A stretch of 64,000 nt of DNA. Origin: Allobosea sp. LC85. GTDB lineage: Bacteria; Pseudomonadota; Alphaproteobacteria; Rhizobiales; Beijerinckiaceae. Position 1 is the first letter of the stretch, and each line of letters starts with the position of its first letter. Both the position numbers and the translations under genes were made by a program. Location: contig NZ_JPKG01000058.1 of the NCBI RefSeq assembly GCF_000735605.1, forward strand, positions 97,139 through 161,138, in the 5' to 3' direction. The notes below the pieces were generated by a model. The model worked only from the letters and a program-made list of their open reading frames with translations. It was not told the DNA's origin and made no database searches. Below, in pieces: positions 53,678 to 61,942 of this stretch.

Positions 53678-55498
53678 TCATGGCAGGGTGAAGACCGTCA
53701 ACACGCCACCGAGCGCGGTGTAGTCGCGCAAGCCGGCATAGCCGCCGACCGCGCCGAGACCATCGGTTGGATTGGTCAGGCCAGCAGCGAGACCGATGCC
53801 GGCCCAGCCACCGATCCCGGACAGCACCGCGACCTGCTGCTTGCCATTGTGGGTGTAGGTCATGACGTTGCCGATGATGCCGGAGGGCGTCTTGAACTTG
53901 AACAGTTCCTTGCCGTCCTTTTCGTCAACCGCCTTCAGATACCCTTCCAGCGTGCCATAGAAGACCACGCCGCCTGCCGTCGCGAGCGCACCCGACCAGA
54001 CCGAAAACTGCTCCGGAACCGACCAGGCGATCTTGCCCTGCCCGGCATCCCAGGCAATGAAATTGCCCATGCCGCCATGGCTGCCCGGTGCGGGATACAT
54101 CGAGAGCGTTGCGCCGACATAGGGCTGGCCGGCCGTATAGGACACACGGAACGGCTCGTAATCCATGCAGACATGGTTCGTCGGCACGTAAAACAGGCCG
54201 GTGCGCGGCGAATACGCGGCCGGTTGCTGGTCCTTGGCGCCAAGCGCCGCCGGGCAGACGCCCTTCGTGTTCTTGTCCTGGCCGGTCTGGAATGTCGACA
54301 TCGCCGGCACGACCTGCGGACGGCCATATTGCGGGCTGTTCTTGTCCATCACGACCCCGGTGGTCCAGTTGACCTTCGGGTCGTATTTCTGGGCGACGAG
54401 CAATTCGCCGGTCACGCGATCGAGCGTGTAGCCAAGCCCGTTGCGGTCGAAATGAACCAGCGCCTTGCGGGGCTGGCCGCCAACCGGGATATCCGCGAGG
54501 ATCATCTCGTTGACGCCGTCATAATCCCACTCATCGAACGGCGTCATCTGGTAAGCCCATTTCGCGACGCCGGTGTCGGCATCACGGGCAAAGATCGACA
54601 TGGTCCATTTCTGGTCGATCGGCTTGCCGTCGGCGCTGGCCCGTTGCACCGGGTTCCAGGTCGAGGGATTGGCGGTGCCGTAGAAGAACAGGTTGGTTTC
54701 CGGATCGTAGGAATACCAGCCCCAGCTCGAGCCGCCGCCGATCTTCCACTGATCGCCCGTCCAGGTCTTCAGCGAGGAATCCTTGCCGACCGGCTTGCCG
54801 AGCGACATGGTCTTCTCCGGATCGATCATCATTTCGCTGTCCGGGCCGGTCGAAAAGGCGCGCCAGAGCTGCTTGCCTGTCTTCATGTCGTAGGCGGTGA
54901 CATGCCCACGCACACCGAATTCCGCGCCGGAAATGCCGACGATGACCTTGTCCTTCACCGGCAGGACAGTGGCCGTATTGGTCTCGCCCTTCTTCGGATC
55001 GCCGTTGACGGCTTTCCAGATTTCCTTGCCGGTCTTGGCGTCGAGCGCCACAACGGTGGTGTCGGCCTGATGCAGGAAGATCATGCCGTCCGCATAGGCG
55101 ACGCCGCGGTGGACGGTATCGCAGCACATCACCGGAATGACCGACGGGTCCTGCTTGGGCTCGTATTTCCAGAGGATCTTGCCGTCCTGATTCAGGTCGA
55201 GCGCATAGACGATGTTTGGAAACGGCGTATGGACATACATCGTGTTGCCGATTACCAGCGGCGCGCCTTCATGGCCGCGCAGCACACCGGTCGAGAAGGT
55301 CCACGCCACCTTCAGGTTCTTGACGTTGTCACGATTGATCTGGTCCAGCTTGGAATATCGTGTATTCGCGTAGTCGCCAGTCTGGATGGCCCATTGATCT
55401 GGGTTCGATGTTTGCTTGATCACATCGGGATTCGCCAACGCCTGTACTGGAAAAGCCACGGTCGTCAACAAAGCAGCCGATTGTATAAGCTTGCGCAT
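53678..55498 (-). CDS. xoxF: lanthanide-dependent methanol dehydrogenase XoxF
   Basis: A 606-residue PQQ enzyme with a signal peptide (MRKLIQSAALLTTVAFPVQA). The adjacent-cysteine disulfide is in VMCCDTVHR (125-126) and the metal-ligand glutamate in GAEFG (193). PFDEWDYDGVNE holds the catalytic Asp (325) and the extra Asp two residues later (327) that marks lanthanide-type enzymes, where MxaF has Ala. ATG 55498 has GGGAGG 6 bases upstream. It oxidises methanol to formaldehyde (or formate) in the periplasm, passing electrons to XoxG. No calcium-type mxaFI genes are in the window. Confidence 0.96.
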   Translation of the reverse strand: MRKLIQSAALLTTVAFPVQALANPDVIKQTSNPDQWAIQTGDYANTRYSKLDQINRDNVKNLKVAWTFSTGVLRGHEGAPLVIGNTMYVHTPFPNIVYALDLNQDGKILWKYEPKQDPSVIPVMCCDTVHRGVAYADGMIFLHQADTTVVALDAKTGKEIWKAVNGDPKKGETNTATVLPVKDKVIVGISGAEFGVRGHVTAYDMKTGKQLWRAFSTGPDSEMMIDPEKTMSLGKPVGKDSSLKTWTGDQWKIGGGSSWGWYSYDPETNLFFYGTANPSTWNPVQRASADGKPIDQKWTMSIFARDADTGVAKWAYQMTPFDEWDYDGVNEMILADIPVGGQPRKALVHFDRNGLGYTLDRVTGELLVAQKYDPKVNWTTGVVMDKNSPQYGRPQVVPAMSTFQTGQDKNTKGVCPAALGAKDQQPAAYSPRTGLFYVPTNHVCMDYEPFRVSYTAGQPYVGATLSMYPAPGSHGGMGNFIAWDAGQGKIAWSVPEQFSVWSGALATAGGVVFYGTLEGYLKAVDEKDGKELFKFKTPSGIIGNVMTYTHNGKQQVAVLSGIGGWAGIGLAAGLTNPTDGLGAVGGYAGLRDYTALGGVLTVFTLP

Positions 55499-55893
55499 GA
55501 CGTGCCTCCCGGCGTTTCTTGTCTGTTTCGATAGCGCTCCATAGCGTGTCACGGCTGCACTGCCGAAGCGTCCACGCGCCTGGGCATGTGTTCAGGCTAC
55601 GACTGCATCAACGCCAACCGGGCGTCAGTCGTAGAAGCCGGTTTCTACCGGCGCATGTGTAGGCCTTTTTTCGACGACGGACAAGATAGCGCCAAGATTC
55701 CACCGCTATTTTTTGACTGAATTCGGCCAGAATTCGATCCAGATGTGGCCCCACGCCCCGATTACTGACCTCCTTGGGGGCAATCGCAATAATTGCTGCG
55801 CCGCACAATTCAATCGAAGAGCCAATCAACTTGAGCGACGGCAAGATCTGAGCGCGAAATGGCAACGGTTTCTTCCGCATGCTACAAAGGCGG
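55499..55893. other. divergent promoter region between xoxF and the MBL gene
   Basis: About 395 bp without a gene. It should hold the xoxF promoter and that of the plus-strand genes. I see no motif I can name; an AT-richer patch lies near 55710-55740. Confidence 0.5.
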
Positions 55894-56955
55894 ATGGCCG
55901 CCGCCACCCTGCCATCGCGCCCGGACCTGCGCTCGTCGCTGTGCGTGCTGAACGAGCAGGCATCTGCAAAGCGGTGCCGATGTATCCCGCGATCTATCCG
56001 GGTCGTGTTCGGCGCGATGCTCTGTCTCGCACTGTTGGTGCCTGGCGGCGGAAGCGGACTCGCGCCACCGGCTGCGGCCCAGGCCGGTCCGTCGGTCCTG
56101 CCTCTGAGCGTCACGGAGATCGCGCCTGGCGTTTTCGTGCATCAGGGCGCCGACGCGCTCGTCGCGCCCTCCAATCGGGGCGACATCGCCAATCTGTCCT
56201 TCGTGATCGGTCGCGATGCCGTTGCGGTGATCGACACCGGCGGCAGCCTGGCGATCGGTCAGGCGCTGCGTGCCGCAATCCGGGCCGTGACCGACAGGCC
56301 CATTCGCTATGTCATCAACACGCATATGCATCCCGACCATCTGTTCGGAAACGCCGCCTTCGCCGAAGATCAGCCCGAATTCATCGCCCATCACCGGCTG
56401 GCCCGCGCATTGGCCGTGCGGGCCGAGCGCTTTCTGGCGATCAACGCGGCGCTGCTCGGTCCGGACGCGTTTGCCGGCACCCGCCTGATCGCGCCGACGC
56501 GTGCCGTCGAAGATCGATCGGTCATCGACCTCGGCGCGCGCGAACTCGTCCTCGAAGCGCAACCGACGGCGCATACGGACAACGACCTGACCGTTCATGA
56601 CACCGCCTCGGGAACGCTTTTTCTCGGCGACCTGCTGTTCATGCGGCATGTCCCGGTCCTGGATGGATCGATCCGCGGCTGGCTGGCGCTGATCAGCCGC
56701 CTCGAACAGGTCGCAGCAAAGCGTGTCGTGCCCGGCCACGGGCCGCCGGTAGCGGCCTGGCCCGAGGCGGTGCAACCGCAGAAGCAGTACCTGCAAAGAA
56801 TTTCCGCGGATGTCCGGCGCATGATAAAAGAAGGACGATCGATTGCCGAGGCTGCCGCGACCGCCGGGCTCTCCGAAAGGGAGGCCTGGCTCCTGTTCGA
56901 CGAGTTCAACGCCCGCAATGTCACAGCCGCGTTTGCCGAGCTTGAATGGGAGTGA
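55894..56955 (+). CDS. quinoprotein-associated metallo-beta-lactamase fold hydrolase
   Basis: About 353 residues. An N-terminal region with a hydrophobic export segment (VVFGAMLCLALLVPGGGSGL), then the MBL fold: DTGGSLAIGQALRAAI, the zinc motif NTHMHPDHLFGN, TAHTDNDL and LFLGDLLFMRH, and VVPGHGPPVA. The family is the SoxH-related hydrolase linked to quinoprotein dehydrogenases. Start is uncertain (ATG 55894 with AAAGG nearby, or ATG 55879). First of a plus-strand run divergent from xoxF. Confidence 0.82.
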   Translation: MAAATLPSRPDLRSSLCVLNEQASAKRCRCIPRSIRVVFGAMLCLALLVPGGGSGLAPPAAAQAGPSVLPLSVTEIAPGVFVHQGADALVAPSNRGDIANLSFVIGRDAVAVIDTGGSLAIGQALRAAIRAVTDRPIRYVINTHMHPDHLFGNAAFAEDQPEFIAHHRLARALAVRAERFLAINAALLGPDAFAGTRLIAPTRAVEDRSVIDLGARELVLEAQPTAHTDNDLTVHDTASGTLFLGDLLFMRHVPVLDGSIRGWLALISRLEQVAAKRVVPGHGPPVAAWPEAVQPQKQYLQRISADVRRMIKEGRSIAEAAATAGLSEREAWLLFDEFNARNVTAAFAELEWE

Positions 56956-56989
56956 TCGCGGCGCTCGGCGGCCTGTTCCGGAGGATGCC

Positions 56990-57808
56990 ATGACCGAGCT
57001 CATCGCACGCCGCAGCGTCCTTTATCTCGTCGGCGCCGCAATCACGGGCCTGCCGGTTACGCTGGCGCGGGCCGAGGACGATCCCTGGCCCGGCCTCCAC
57101 CAGGACGTGTTCAGGAACCGGCCGATCAGCGAGGAGGACGGACTGGTGACGCTGGAAGCGCCCATCCGAGCCGAAGATGCGGCCCTGGTTCCGCTGACCG
57201 TGAAGGTCGACCGTGACAAGCTGTCGGCCCCGCTCACCCTGACCTTGCTGATCGACAAGAATCCGGCTCCGGTTGCCGCCACCTTCTTCTTTGGCGAGGG
57301 TTCGGGCGAGATCGTGCTGTCGACGCGCGTGCGGATCGACGCCTATTCGAATGTGCGCGCCGTGGTCGAAACCAGCGCTGGAGCGCTGTCCATGACCACC
57401 AAATATGTAAAGGCATCCGGCGGCTGCTCGGCGCCGGCGCTGAAGGATGCCGAGCTGGCCGATGCCGAGCTCGGCAAGATGCAGTTGCGGCAGTTCGAGG
57501 GAGGCCTCCCGGCCTCGACGTCGCGCGAGGCGCAACTGATGATCCGGCACCCGAATTATTCCGGGCTGCAGATGAACCAGCTGACGGGATATTACATCCC
57601 GGCGAAATTCATCACCGATGTCGAAGTGAAGCGCGGCGATGCGCTCGTCTTCCGCATGGAGGGCGGCATCTCGCTCAGTGCGGATCCCAATATCCGCTTC
57701 ACCTTCCGGTCGACAGGTCCGGGCGATGTTCTCAGCGCAGTCGCGAAGGATACGGACGGCCGCGTGCTGCGCGGCAGCTGGCCGGTGAAAAGTGGAAAGG
57801 AAAGCTGA
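56990..57808 (+). CDS. quinoprotein-associated SoxYZ-like carrier protein
   Basis: A 272-residue exported protein: signal (VLYLVGAAITGLPVTLARAE), a SoxY-like half ending in KASGGCSAPALKDAE with the carrier cysteine, and a SoxZ-like half (AQLMIRHPNYSGLQMNQLTG; DVEVKRGDALVFRMEGGISL). This SoxY-SoxZ fusion is typical of quinoprotein clusters and may carry a substrate on the cysteine for the neighbouring MBL hydrolase. GGAGG lies before ATG 56990. Confidence 0.87.
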   Translation: MTELIARRSVLYLVGAAITGLPVTLARAEDDPWPGLHQDVFRNRPISEEDGLVTLEAPIRAEDAALVPLTVKVDRDKLSAPLTLTLLIDKNPAPVAATFFFGEGSGEIVLSTRVRIDAYSNVRAVVETSAGALSMTTKYVKASGGCSAPALKDAELADAELGKMQLRQFEGGLPASTSREAQLMIRHPNYSGLQMNQLTGYYIPAKFITDVEVKRGDALVFRMEGGISLSADPNIRFTFRSTGPGDVLSAVAKDTDGRVLRGSWPVKSGKES

Positions 57809-58629
57809 TCACGCAGTCCGATAACCCAGCCAGACGGGCCAGCAGGACAGCCGCACTTGTCGCGCTCGGCCTGTTGTGCACGCGCATGCCGGCGGTCGCC
57901 GATGCCAAGCTCACCGTTCGCGAGGTTGCGCAGAGATTGTTCCAGCTTGCGCCGGGCGCGCGCGCCGATCTCGGCGGACAGGATTTGCGCCGCCTCGATC
58001 TGAGCGGCCTCGATTTCCGGCGGGCGCGGCTCGCCGGCAGCGACCTCTTCGGCGCCGATCTCGTTCGCGCCGATCTTTCGGGAACCGATCTGCACGGCGC
58101 CCGGCTCGACCGGGCCGTGATCATCGGCACCGATTTCAGCGACGCCGATCTCTCCGGCGCGACCCTCCTGCTGCCGAGCGCCGTTTCGAGCCTGACCTAT
58201 GATGCAAGCGAGGCGCCTCGGTTCCGGCGCGCCAATCTCGCGCGTGCCGTCATCGTGGCCCATCTGAGCGGCGCCGATTTGAGCGGTGCCGATTTGACCG
58301 CAGCCGTCTTCAACCACGCGGATATGCGGGGAACGCTGATGACCACGCTGCGCACCGAGCTCTTCGGCTGCGACCTGACGGGCGCGATCCTGCATCACGC
58401 CGACCTGACAGGCATCGTCCTGCGCTTTGCCAAATTGCGGCATGCCGATCTGACCGGGGCTGTGCTGGTCAATGTCGATCTGTCCAAAGCCGACCTCACC
58501 GGCGCGGATCTGAGGGATACCGATCTGACCGGCGTCGATTTCGACGGCGCGATCCTGATCGGGGTGAAGGGCCTGGAGGCCGCCAGGGGCCTTGCACTGG
58601 CGCGCAATCTCGACAAGGCGGTAAGGTGA
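57805..58629 (+). CDS. exported pentapeptide-repeat protein, probable CTG start
   Basis: The body (from about residue 55) is a right-handed helix of pentapeptide repeats: LSGLDFRRARLAGSDLFGAD, ADLSGTDLHGARLDRA, ADLTGAVLVNVDLSKADLTG. No ATG, GTG or TTG lies in frame early enough to include the obvious signal peptide (RRASRTAALVALGLLCTRMP, AVADA). The only start that does is CTG 57805, which overlaps the SoxYZ stop as CTGA with AAAGGA before it. A TTG at 57874 would lose the signal. Periplasmic; function unknown. Confidence 0.75.
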   Translation: MITQSDNPARRASRTAALVALGLLCTRMPAVADAKLTVREVAQRLFQLAPGARADLGGQDLRRLDLSGLDFRRARLAGSDLFGADLVRADLSGTDLHGARLDRAVIIGTDFSDADLSGATLLLPSAVSSLTYDASEAPRFRRANLARAVIVAHLSGADLSGADLTAAVFNHADMRGTLMTTLRTELFGCDLTGAILHHADLTGIVLRFAKLRHADLTGAVLVNVDLSKADLTGADLRDTDLTGVDFDGAILIGVKGLEAARGLALARNLDKAVR

Positions 58630-58630
58630 C

Positions 58631-59425
58631 TTGGTCGAACGCGTTGCGAGGCACAGGCCGGTGCTGTTGATCGAGCGATCTGTTCGCCCTTTGCTTGTCG
58701 CCATCGCGACTGCGCTGCTGATGCAGCCTGGCGCCCGGGACGGCAGCGCTCAAACCCCGCGAAGCGTCGATACCGCGCTCATTCTAGCGATCGATGTTTC
58801 GAATTCCGTCGATGCGCGCCGCTATCGGCTGCAGATCGACGGCATCGCGGACGCACTCGATGCCCCCTCCGTGCAGGCGGCCATTCTCGGCGGGCCGCGC
58901 CAGGCGATTGCGATCGGCATCATCCTGTGGGCCGACCGGCCGCGCTTCTCGATTCCGTGGGTCAGGATCGCCAGCGCGGCCGATGCGATGGCACTGGCAG
59001 GCAAAGTGCGCCGGCTGGCGCGGCAGGGCGGCGAGTTCACCTGCATGGCGCAGATGATGCGCTTCGTCGCTGACAAGGTCACGGCGCAAATGCCGATGCG
59101 GGCGGCCCGCATCGTCCTGGACGTGTCCGGTGACGGACGAGAGAACTGCAACCCCGAGGCCGCCCCGGCGGAGCTTCGCGATGAACTGGTTGCGATCGGC
59201 CTGACCATCAACGGGCTGCCGATCCTGGAAGGGAGCGAGGCTGCGACGCTCGCGGGCTGGTATGGCGAGAACGCCGTTGGCGGGCCCGGCGCCTTCGTTC
59301 TGCCGGCCCAGGGGTTCGAGGATTTCGGCCGGGCCTTCCGGCAGAAATTCATAACGGAAATCAGCGGGTTGCCAGCCGGTCCGCCCCAGCCGCCCCCTCA
59401 GCTGACCATGCATGGACAGCCGTGA
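58631..59425 (+). CDS. DUF1194 (VWA-like) exported protein
   Basis: A 264-residue protein with a signal-like segment (LLVAIATALLMQPGARDGSA). VDTALILAIDVSNSVDARRY contains the MIDAS-like DVSNS, and VLDVSGDGRENC a second acidic site, as in DUF1194 proteins. The TTG start at 58631 lies 2 bases after the previous stop with AAGG before it. Last gene of the run before pqqA. Function unknown; metal-dependent binding is inferred from the VWA-like fold. Confidence 0.8.
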   Translation: MVERVARHRPVLLIERSVRPLLVAIATALLMQPGARDGSAQTPRSVDTALILAIDVSNSVDARRYRLQIDGIADALDAPSVQAAILGGPRQAIAIGIILWADRPRFSIPWVRIASAADAMALAGKVRRLARQGGEFTCMAQMMRFVADKVTAQMPMRAARIVLDVSGDGRENCNPEAAPAELRDELVAIGLTINGLPILEGSEAATLAGWYGENAVGGPGAFVLPAQGFEDFGRAFRQKFITEISGLPAGPPQPPPQLTMHGQP

Positions 59426-59553
59426 TGCGCCCTCGCCAATGAGATTTTCCGACATGGCCGGGGAGCTGGCCCTGTTTGCAACAGTCTGCCGGCGGGTGTA
59501 GGCTCCCGGCGCTTTCTCTTGAGAAGGCTGGCGACGATCTGGAGAAACCGATC

Positions 59554-59634
59554 ATGCGCAAGTGGAAAAAACCCGCGATCATTGAAGTGACGGTCGGCTG
59601 CGAAGTGACGTCTTACGCGCCCGCACAGTTCTGA
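59554..59634 (+). CDS. pqqA: PQQ precursor peptide PqqA
   Basis: A 26-residue peptide beginning MRKWKKPAIIEVTVGCEVTS and ending YAPAQF. The conserved glutamate (17) and tyrosine (21) spaced E-x3-Y are the residues joined by PqqE to build PQQ. GGAG lies about 9 bases before the ATG. It is followed by a hairpin and a 327-bp gap before pqqD. Confidence 0.95.
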   Translation: MRKWKKPAIIEVTVGCEVTSYAPAQF

Positions 59635-59961
59635 AGCGTCCGTTTTTGAGAAACAGGCTATCACTAGGCGCAGCTGCGGGTGCACGTGCCCGGTTCGGCT
59701 GCGTGGGATGGGTACTGTAGCGTGATTGTTGCTGTCCCGCCCACGGCGTGGGCGGGAGACTTCTTGTGTTCGCAGGCGACGCGGCCACGCCACGCGCCCA
59801 TCGTTGCACGGCAAGTGGTGTGGTGGCGCGGGTTCGCATGGAGTGTGACGGGTCGAGGCGCGGCGCGAGGCGTTGAGGCGAGGCTTAGAGGCATGATGTC
59901 GATCCCGCCATCGTCGCCCTGGCGCCGATCCGCTTGACGAAGCTGAGCGAGGCGCTGGCCC
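59635..59961. other. gap where pqqB and pqqC would normally lie
   Basis: No reading frame resembles PqqB or PqqC. The stretch has a hairpin (59735-59757) and a run of GAGGC-type repeats around 59850-59893. Confidence 0.6.
59735..59757 (+). terminator. hairpin downstream of pqqA
   Basis: TCCCGCCCAC-GGC-GTGGGCGGGA: 10-bp perfect stem, followed by GACTTCTTGTGTT. A partial terminator here would make the short pqqA message more abundant than pqqDE. Confidence 0.55.
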
Positions 59962-60255
59962 ATGACCGCTGGCATTACGACCACCGACGTCGCAGGCATC
60001 GTCCCCGTCCTGCCCCGTGGCGTTCGCCTGCACTTTGATGAAAGCCGCCGGCAATGGTTCCTGCTTGGTCCCGAGCGCGTGTTCGAGCCCGATGAGATGG
60101 CGGTCGAGATCCTGCAGCGCATCGATGGCGTGCGCAGCGTCGAAGCCATCGTCCAGGATCTGGCGATGACCTTCGAAGCGGACCGGGACGAGATCGCCGC
60201 TGACGTCATGGCGTTTCTGCGCGGCCTTGCCGATCAGAGGATGATCGACCTGTGA
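59962..60255 (+). CDS. pqqD: PQQ biosynthesis peptide chaperone PqqD
   Basis: A 97-residue RRE-domain protein: PVLPRGVRLHFDESRRQWFL, LLGPERVFEPDEMAVEILQR and the helical end VMAFLRGLADQRMIDL. PqqD binds PqqA and presents it to PqqE. It overlaps the pqqE start by four bases (GTGA), so the two are co-translated. Confidence 0.92.
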   Translation: MTAGITTTDVAGIVPVLPRGVRLHFDESRRQWFLLGPERVFEPDEMAVEILQRIDGVRSVEAIVQDLAMTFEADRDEIAADVMAFLRGLADQRMIDL

Positions 60256-61382
60256 GCGATGTCGAGACGCTTTCGCAGACCACCCCGGCGCGGCTCGGAT
60301 TGCCGCCGCCCATGGGTCTGCTGGCGGAGCTGACGCATCGCTGCTCCCTGCGTTGCCCCTATTGCTCCAATCCGCTCGAACTCGACCGGCGCTCGGCCGA
60401 GCTCGTGACCGCCGACTGGAAGCGGTTGATCAATGAGGCCGCCGCACTCGGCGTGCTGCATATCTATTTTTCCGGCGGCGAGCCGATGCTGCGGCGCGAC
60501 ATCGCCGAACTGGTGGCGCATGCCCACGATGCCGGGCTCTATACCAACATGATCACATCCGGTGTCGGCTTCCAGCCGGCCGTGCTGGACGCCGTCACCG
60601 AGGCCGGCCTCGACCATATCCAGCTGTCCATGCAGGCCGTCGACGCCGGGACCTGCGATCGCGTTGCCGGTTACGCAGGCGCGTGGGAGCGCAAGCATGA
60701 AGCCGCCGCGGCCGTCGCCCGCCTTGGGCTGCGCCTCACCGTCAATGCCGTCGTGCATCGGGAAAACGTCGACCAGATTCCCGCTTTCGTAGAGCTTGCG
60801 GAAGAGTGGGGCGCGGCGCGCATCGAGATCGCGCATGTGCAGTATTACGGCTGGGGCCTGGTCAACCGCGCCAGGCTGATGCCGACGCGCCGGCAGGTCG
60901 AAACAGCGATGGCGGATGTCGAAGCGGCAAGGAGCCGCACGGCCGGGCGCCTCGTCATCGATTGCGTGCTGCCGGACTACTATGCCCGTTACCCGAAGGC
61001 CTGCATGGGCGGCTGGGGAGCGCGGTTGATGAACATCACGCCGACAGGGCGCGCCCTGCCCTGCCATGCGGCCGAGACGATCGCCGGACTGGTCTTCGAC
61101 AATGTGCGCGACGCCAGCCTGTCGGAGATCTGGTATCGCGGCGCCGCGTTCAATGCCTTCCGCGGCACAGACTGGATGCAGGAGCCCTGCCGCAGTTGCG
61201 CGCGCAAGGAGCTGGACTTCGGTGGCTGCCGCTGCCAGGCCATGGCGCTGGCCGGCGACGCGTCCGCGACAGACCCCGCCTGCTCATTGTCGCCGCTGCA
61301 CCGGGAGATTGTCGCACTGGCGGAGGCGGAAGCCGCATCCGAGCGCAGCGATTTCATCTACCGGAGCTATCAGGGCGTTTGA
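60252..61382 (+). CDS. pqqE: PqqA peptide cyclase PqqE (radical SAM)
   Basis: A 376-residue radical SAM enzyme: LAELTHRCSLRCPYCSNPLE holds the CxxxCxxC cluster site (C31, C35, C38), followed by IYFSGGEPMLRRD. The SPASM half has CMGGWGA, CHAAETI, CRSCARKELDFGGCRCQAMA and DPACSLSP for auxiliary clusters. It forms the Glu-Tyr carbon-carbon bond in PqqA. GTG start overlaps the pqqD stop. Confidence 0.95.
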   Translation: MSDVETLSQTTPARLGLPPPMGLLAELTHRCSLRCPYCSNPLELDRRSAELVTADWKRLINEAAALGVLHIYFSGGEPMLRRDIAELVAHAHDAGLYTNMITSGVGFQPAVLDAVTEAGLDHIQLSMQAVDAGTCDRVAGYAGAWERKHEAAAAVARLGLRLTVNAVVHRENVDQIPAFVELAEEWGAARIEIAHVQYYGWGLVNRARLMPTRRQVETAMADVEAARSRTAGRLVIDCVLPDYYARYPKACMGGWGARLMNITPTGRALPCHAAETIAGLVFDNVRDASLSEIWYRGAAFNAFRGTDWMQEPCRSCARKELDFGGCRCQAMALAGDASATDPACSLSPLHREIVALAEAEAASERSDFIYRSYQGV

Positions 61383-61405
61383 CGCGGCCGTACCTGATCC
61401 CTGCG

Positions 61406-61606
61406 TCAAATGTCCTTCTCATCCGCGCCAGCGCAGCGCCAGCGGACGACGCGCCAGTCCGGATGTTCGCCAGTCCAACGCGCAACATAGGGGGCGGCGC
61501 TCATCGCGCATCGGTTCGGCGACACATTGATGGCCAGCGGAATGCGCTCGTTCCGGCAAATCGCGGGGTCCGTGACGAGACAAACGGAAATGACGATCGC
61601 AAGCAT
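61406..61606 (-). CDS. small conserved cysteine-containing protein
   Basis: A 66-residue protein: MLAIVISVCLVTDPAICRNE, RIPLAINVSPNRCAMSAAPY, then WTGEHPDWRVVRWRCAGADE. It has four cysteines and the 'W..EHP.W.V.RW.C' ending seen in a small Rhizobiales family of unknown function. ATG 61606 is chosen because the family begins here. It lies convergent to pqqE. Confidence 0.65.
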   Translation of the reverse strand: MLAIVISVCLVTDPAICRNERIPLAINVSPNRCAMSAAPYVARWTGEHPDWRVVRWRCAGADEKDI

Positions 61607-61763
61607 CCACTCTTCCCAACTGTTCCGTGGTCCAGCCCGTCCCACGACGCCGCAAAACGCGCGCCAGCGTCGTTGGAGGCATCATCCTACAGGCCTTTGC
61701 CGGGCAATGCGAAGACCAACGGGGCGGCCCGCAGGGGAGAAAGCAGCGCCAGGGGCATCTGCC

Positions 61764-61942
61764 TAAGCCATCGGCTGGGGAAGCCGATGCAAGCACAGAA
61801 GCTTAGATCATCGGACCGGGTACGATATCCGGACCGATGAGCTAAGCCATCGGCCCGAAAAGTGGCTTGCGGTTTTCGGGAAAGCCGATGCAAGCACAAG
61901 AAGCTTAGATCATCGGACCGGACACGGTCCGATGATCTAAGC
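61764..61942 (+). repeat. dispersed two-hairpin repeat, two tandem copies
   Basis: Copy 1 (about 61766-61846) has a shortened first hairpin; copy 2 (about 61846-61942) is complete in the first hairpin and shortened in the second. The GCTTAGATCATCGG end supplies the stop codon of the neighbouring AraC gene. Confidence 0.9.

Noticed and set aside
53606..55534. 642-codon plus-strand open frame
   Set aside because: Antisense to xoxF, which is certain from its catalytic motifs; the composition is that of a shadow frame.
59893..60000. Possible PqqC remnant before pqqD
   Set aside because: The words HDRWHYDHRR in another frame recall the PqqC start only vaguely and overlap the real pqqD start; not above chance.
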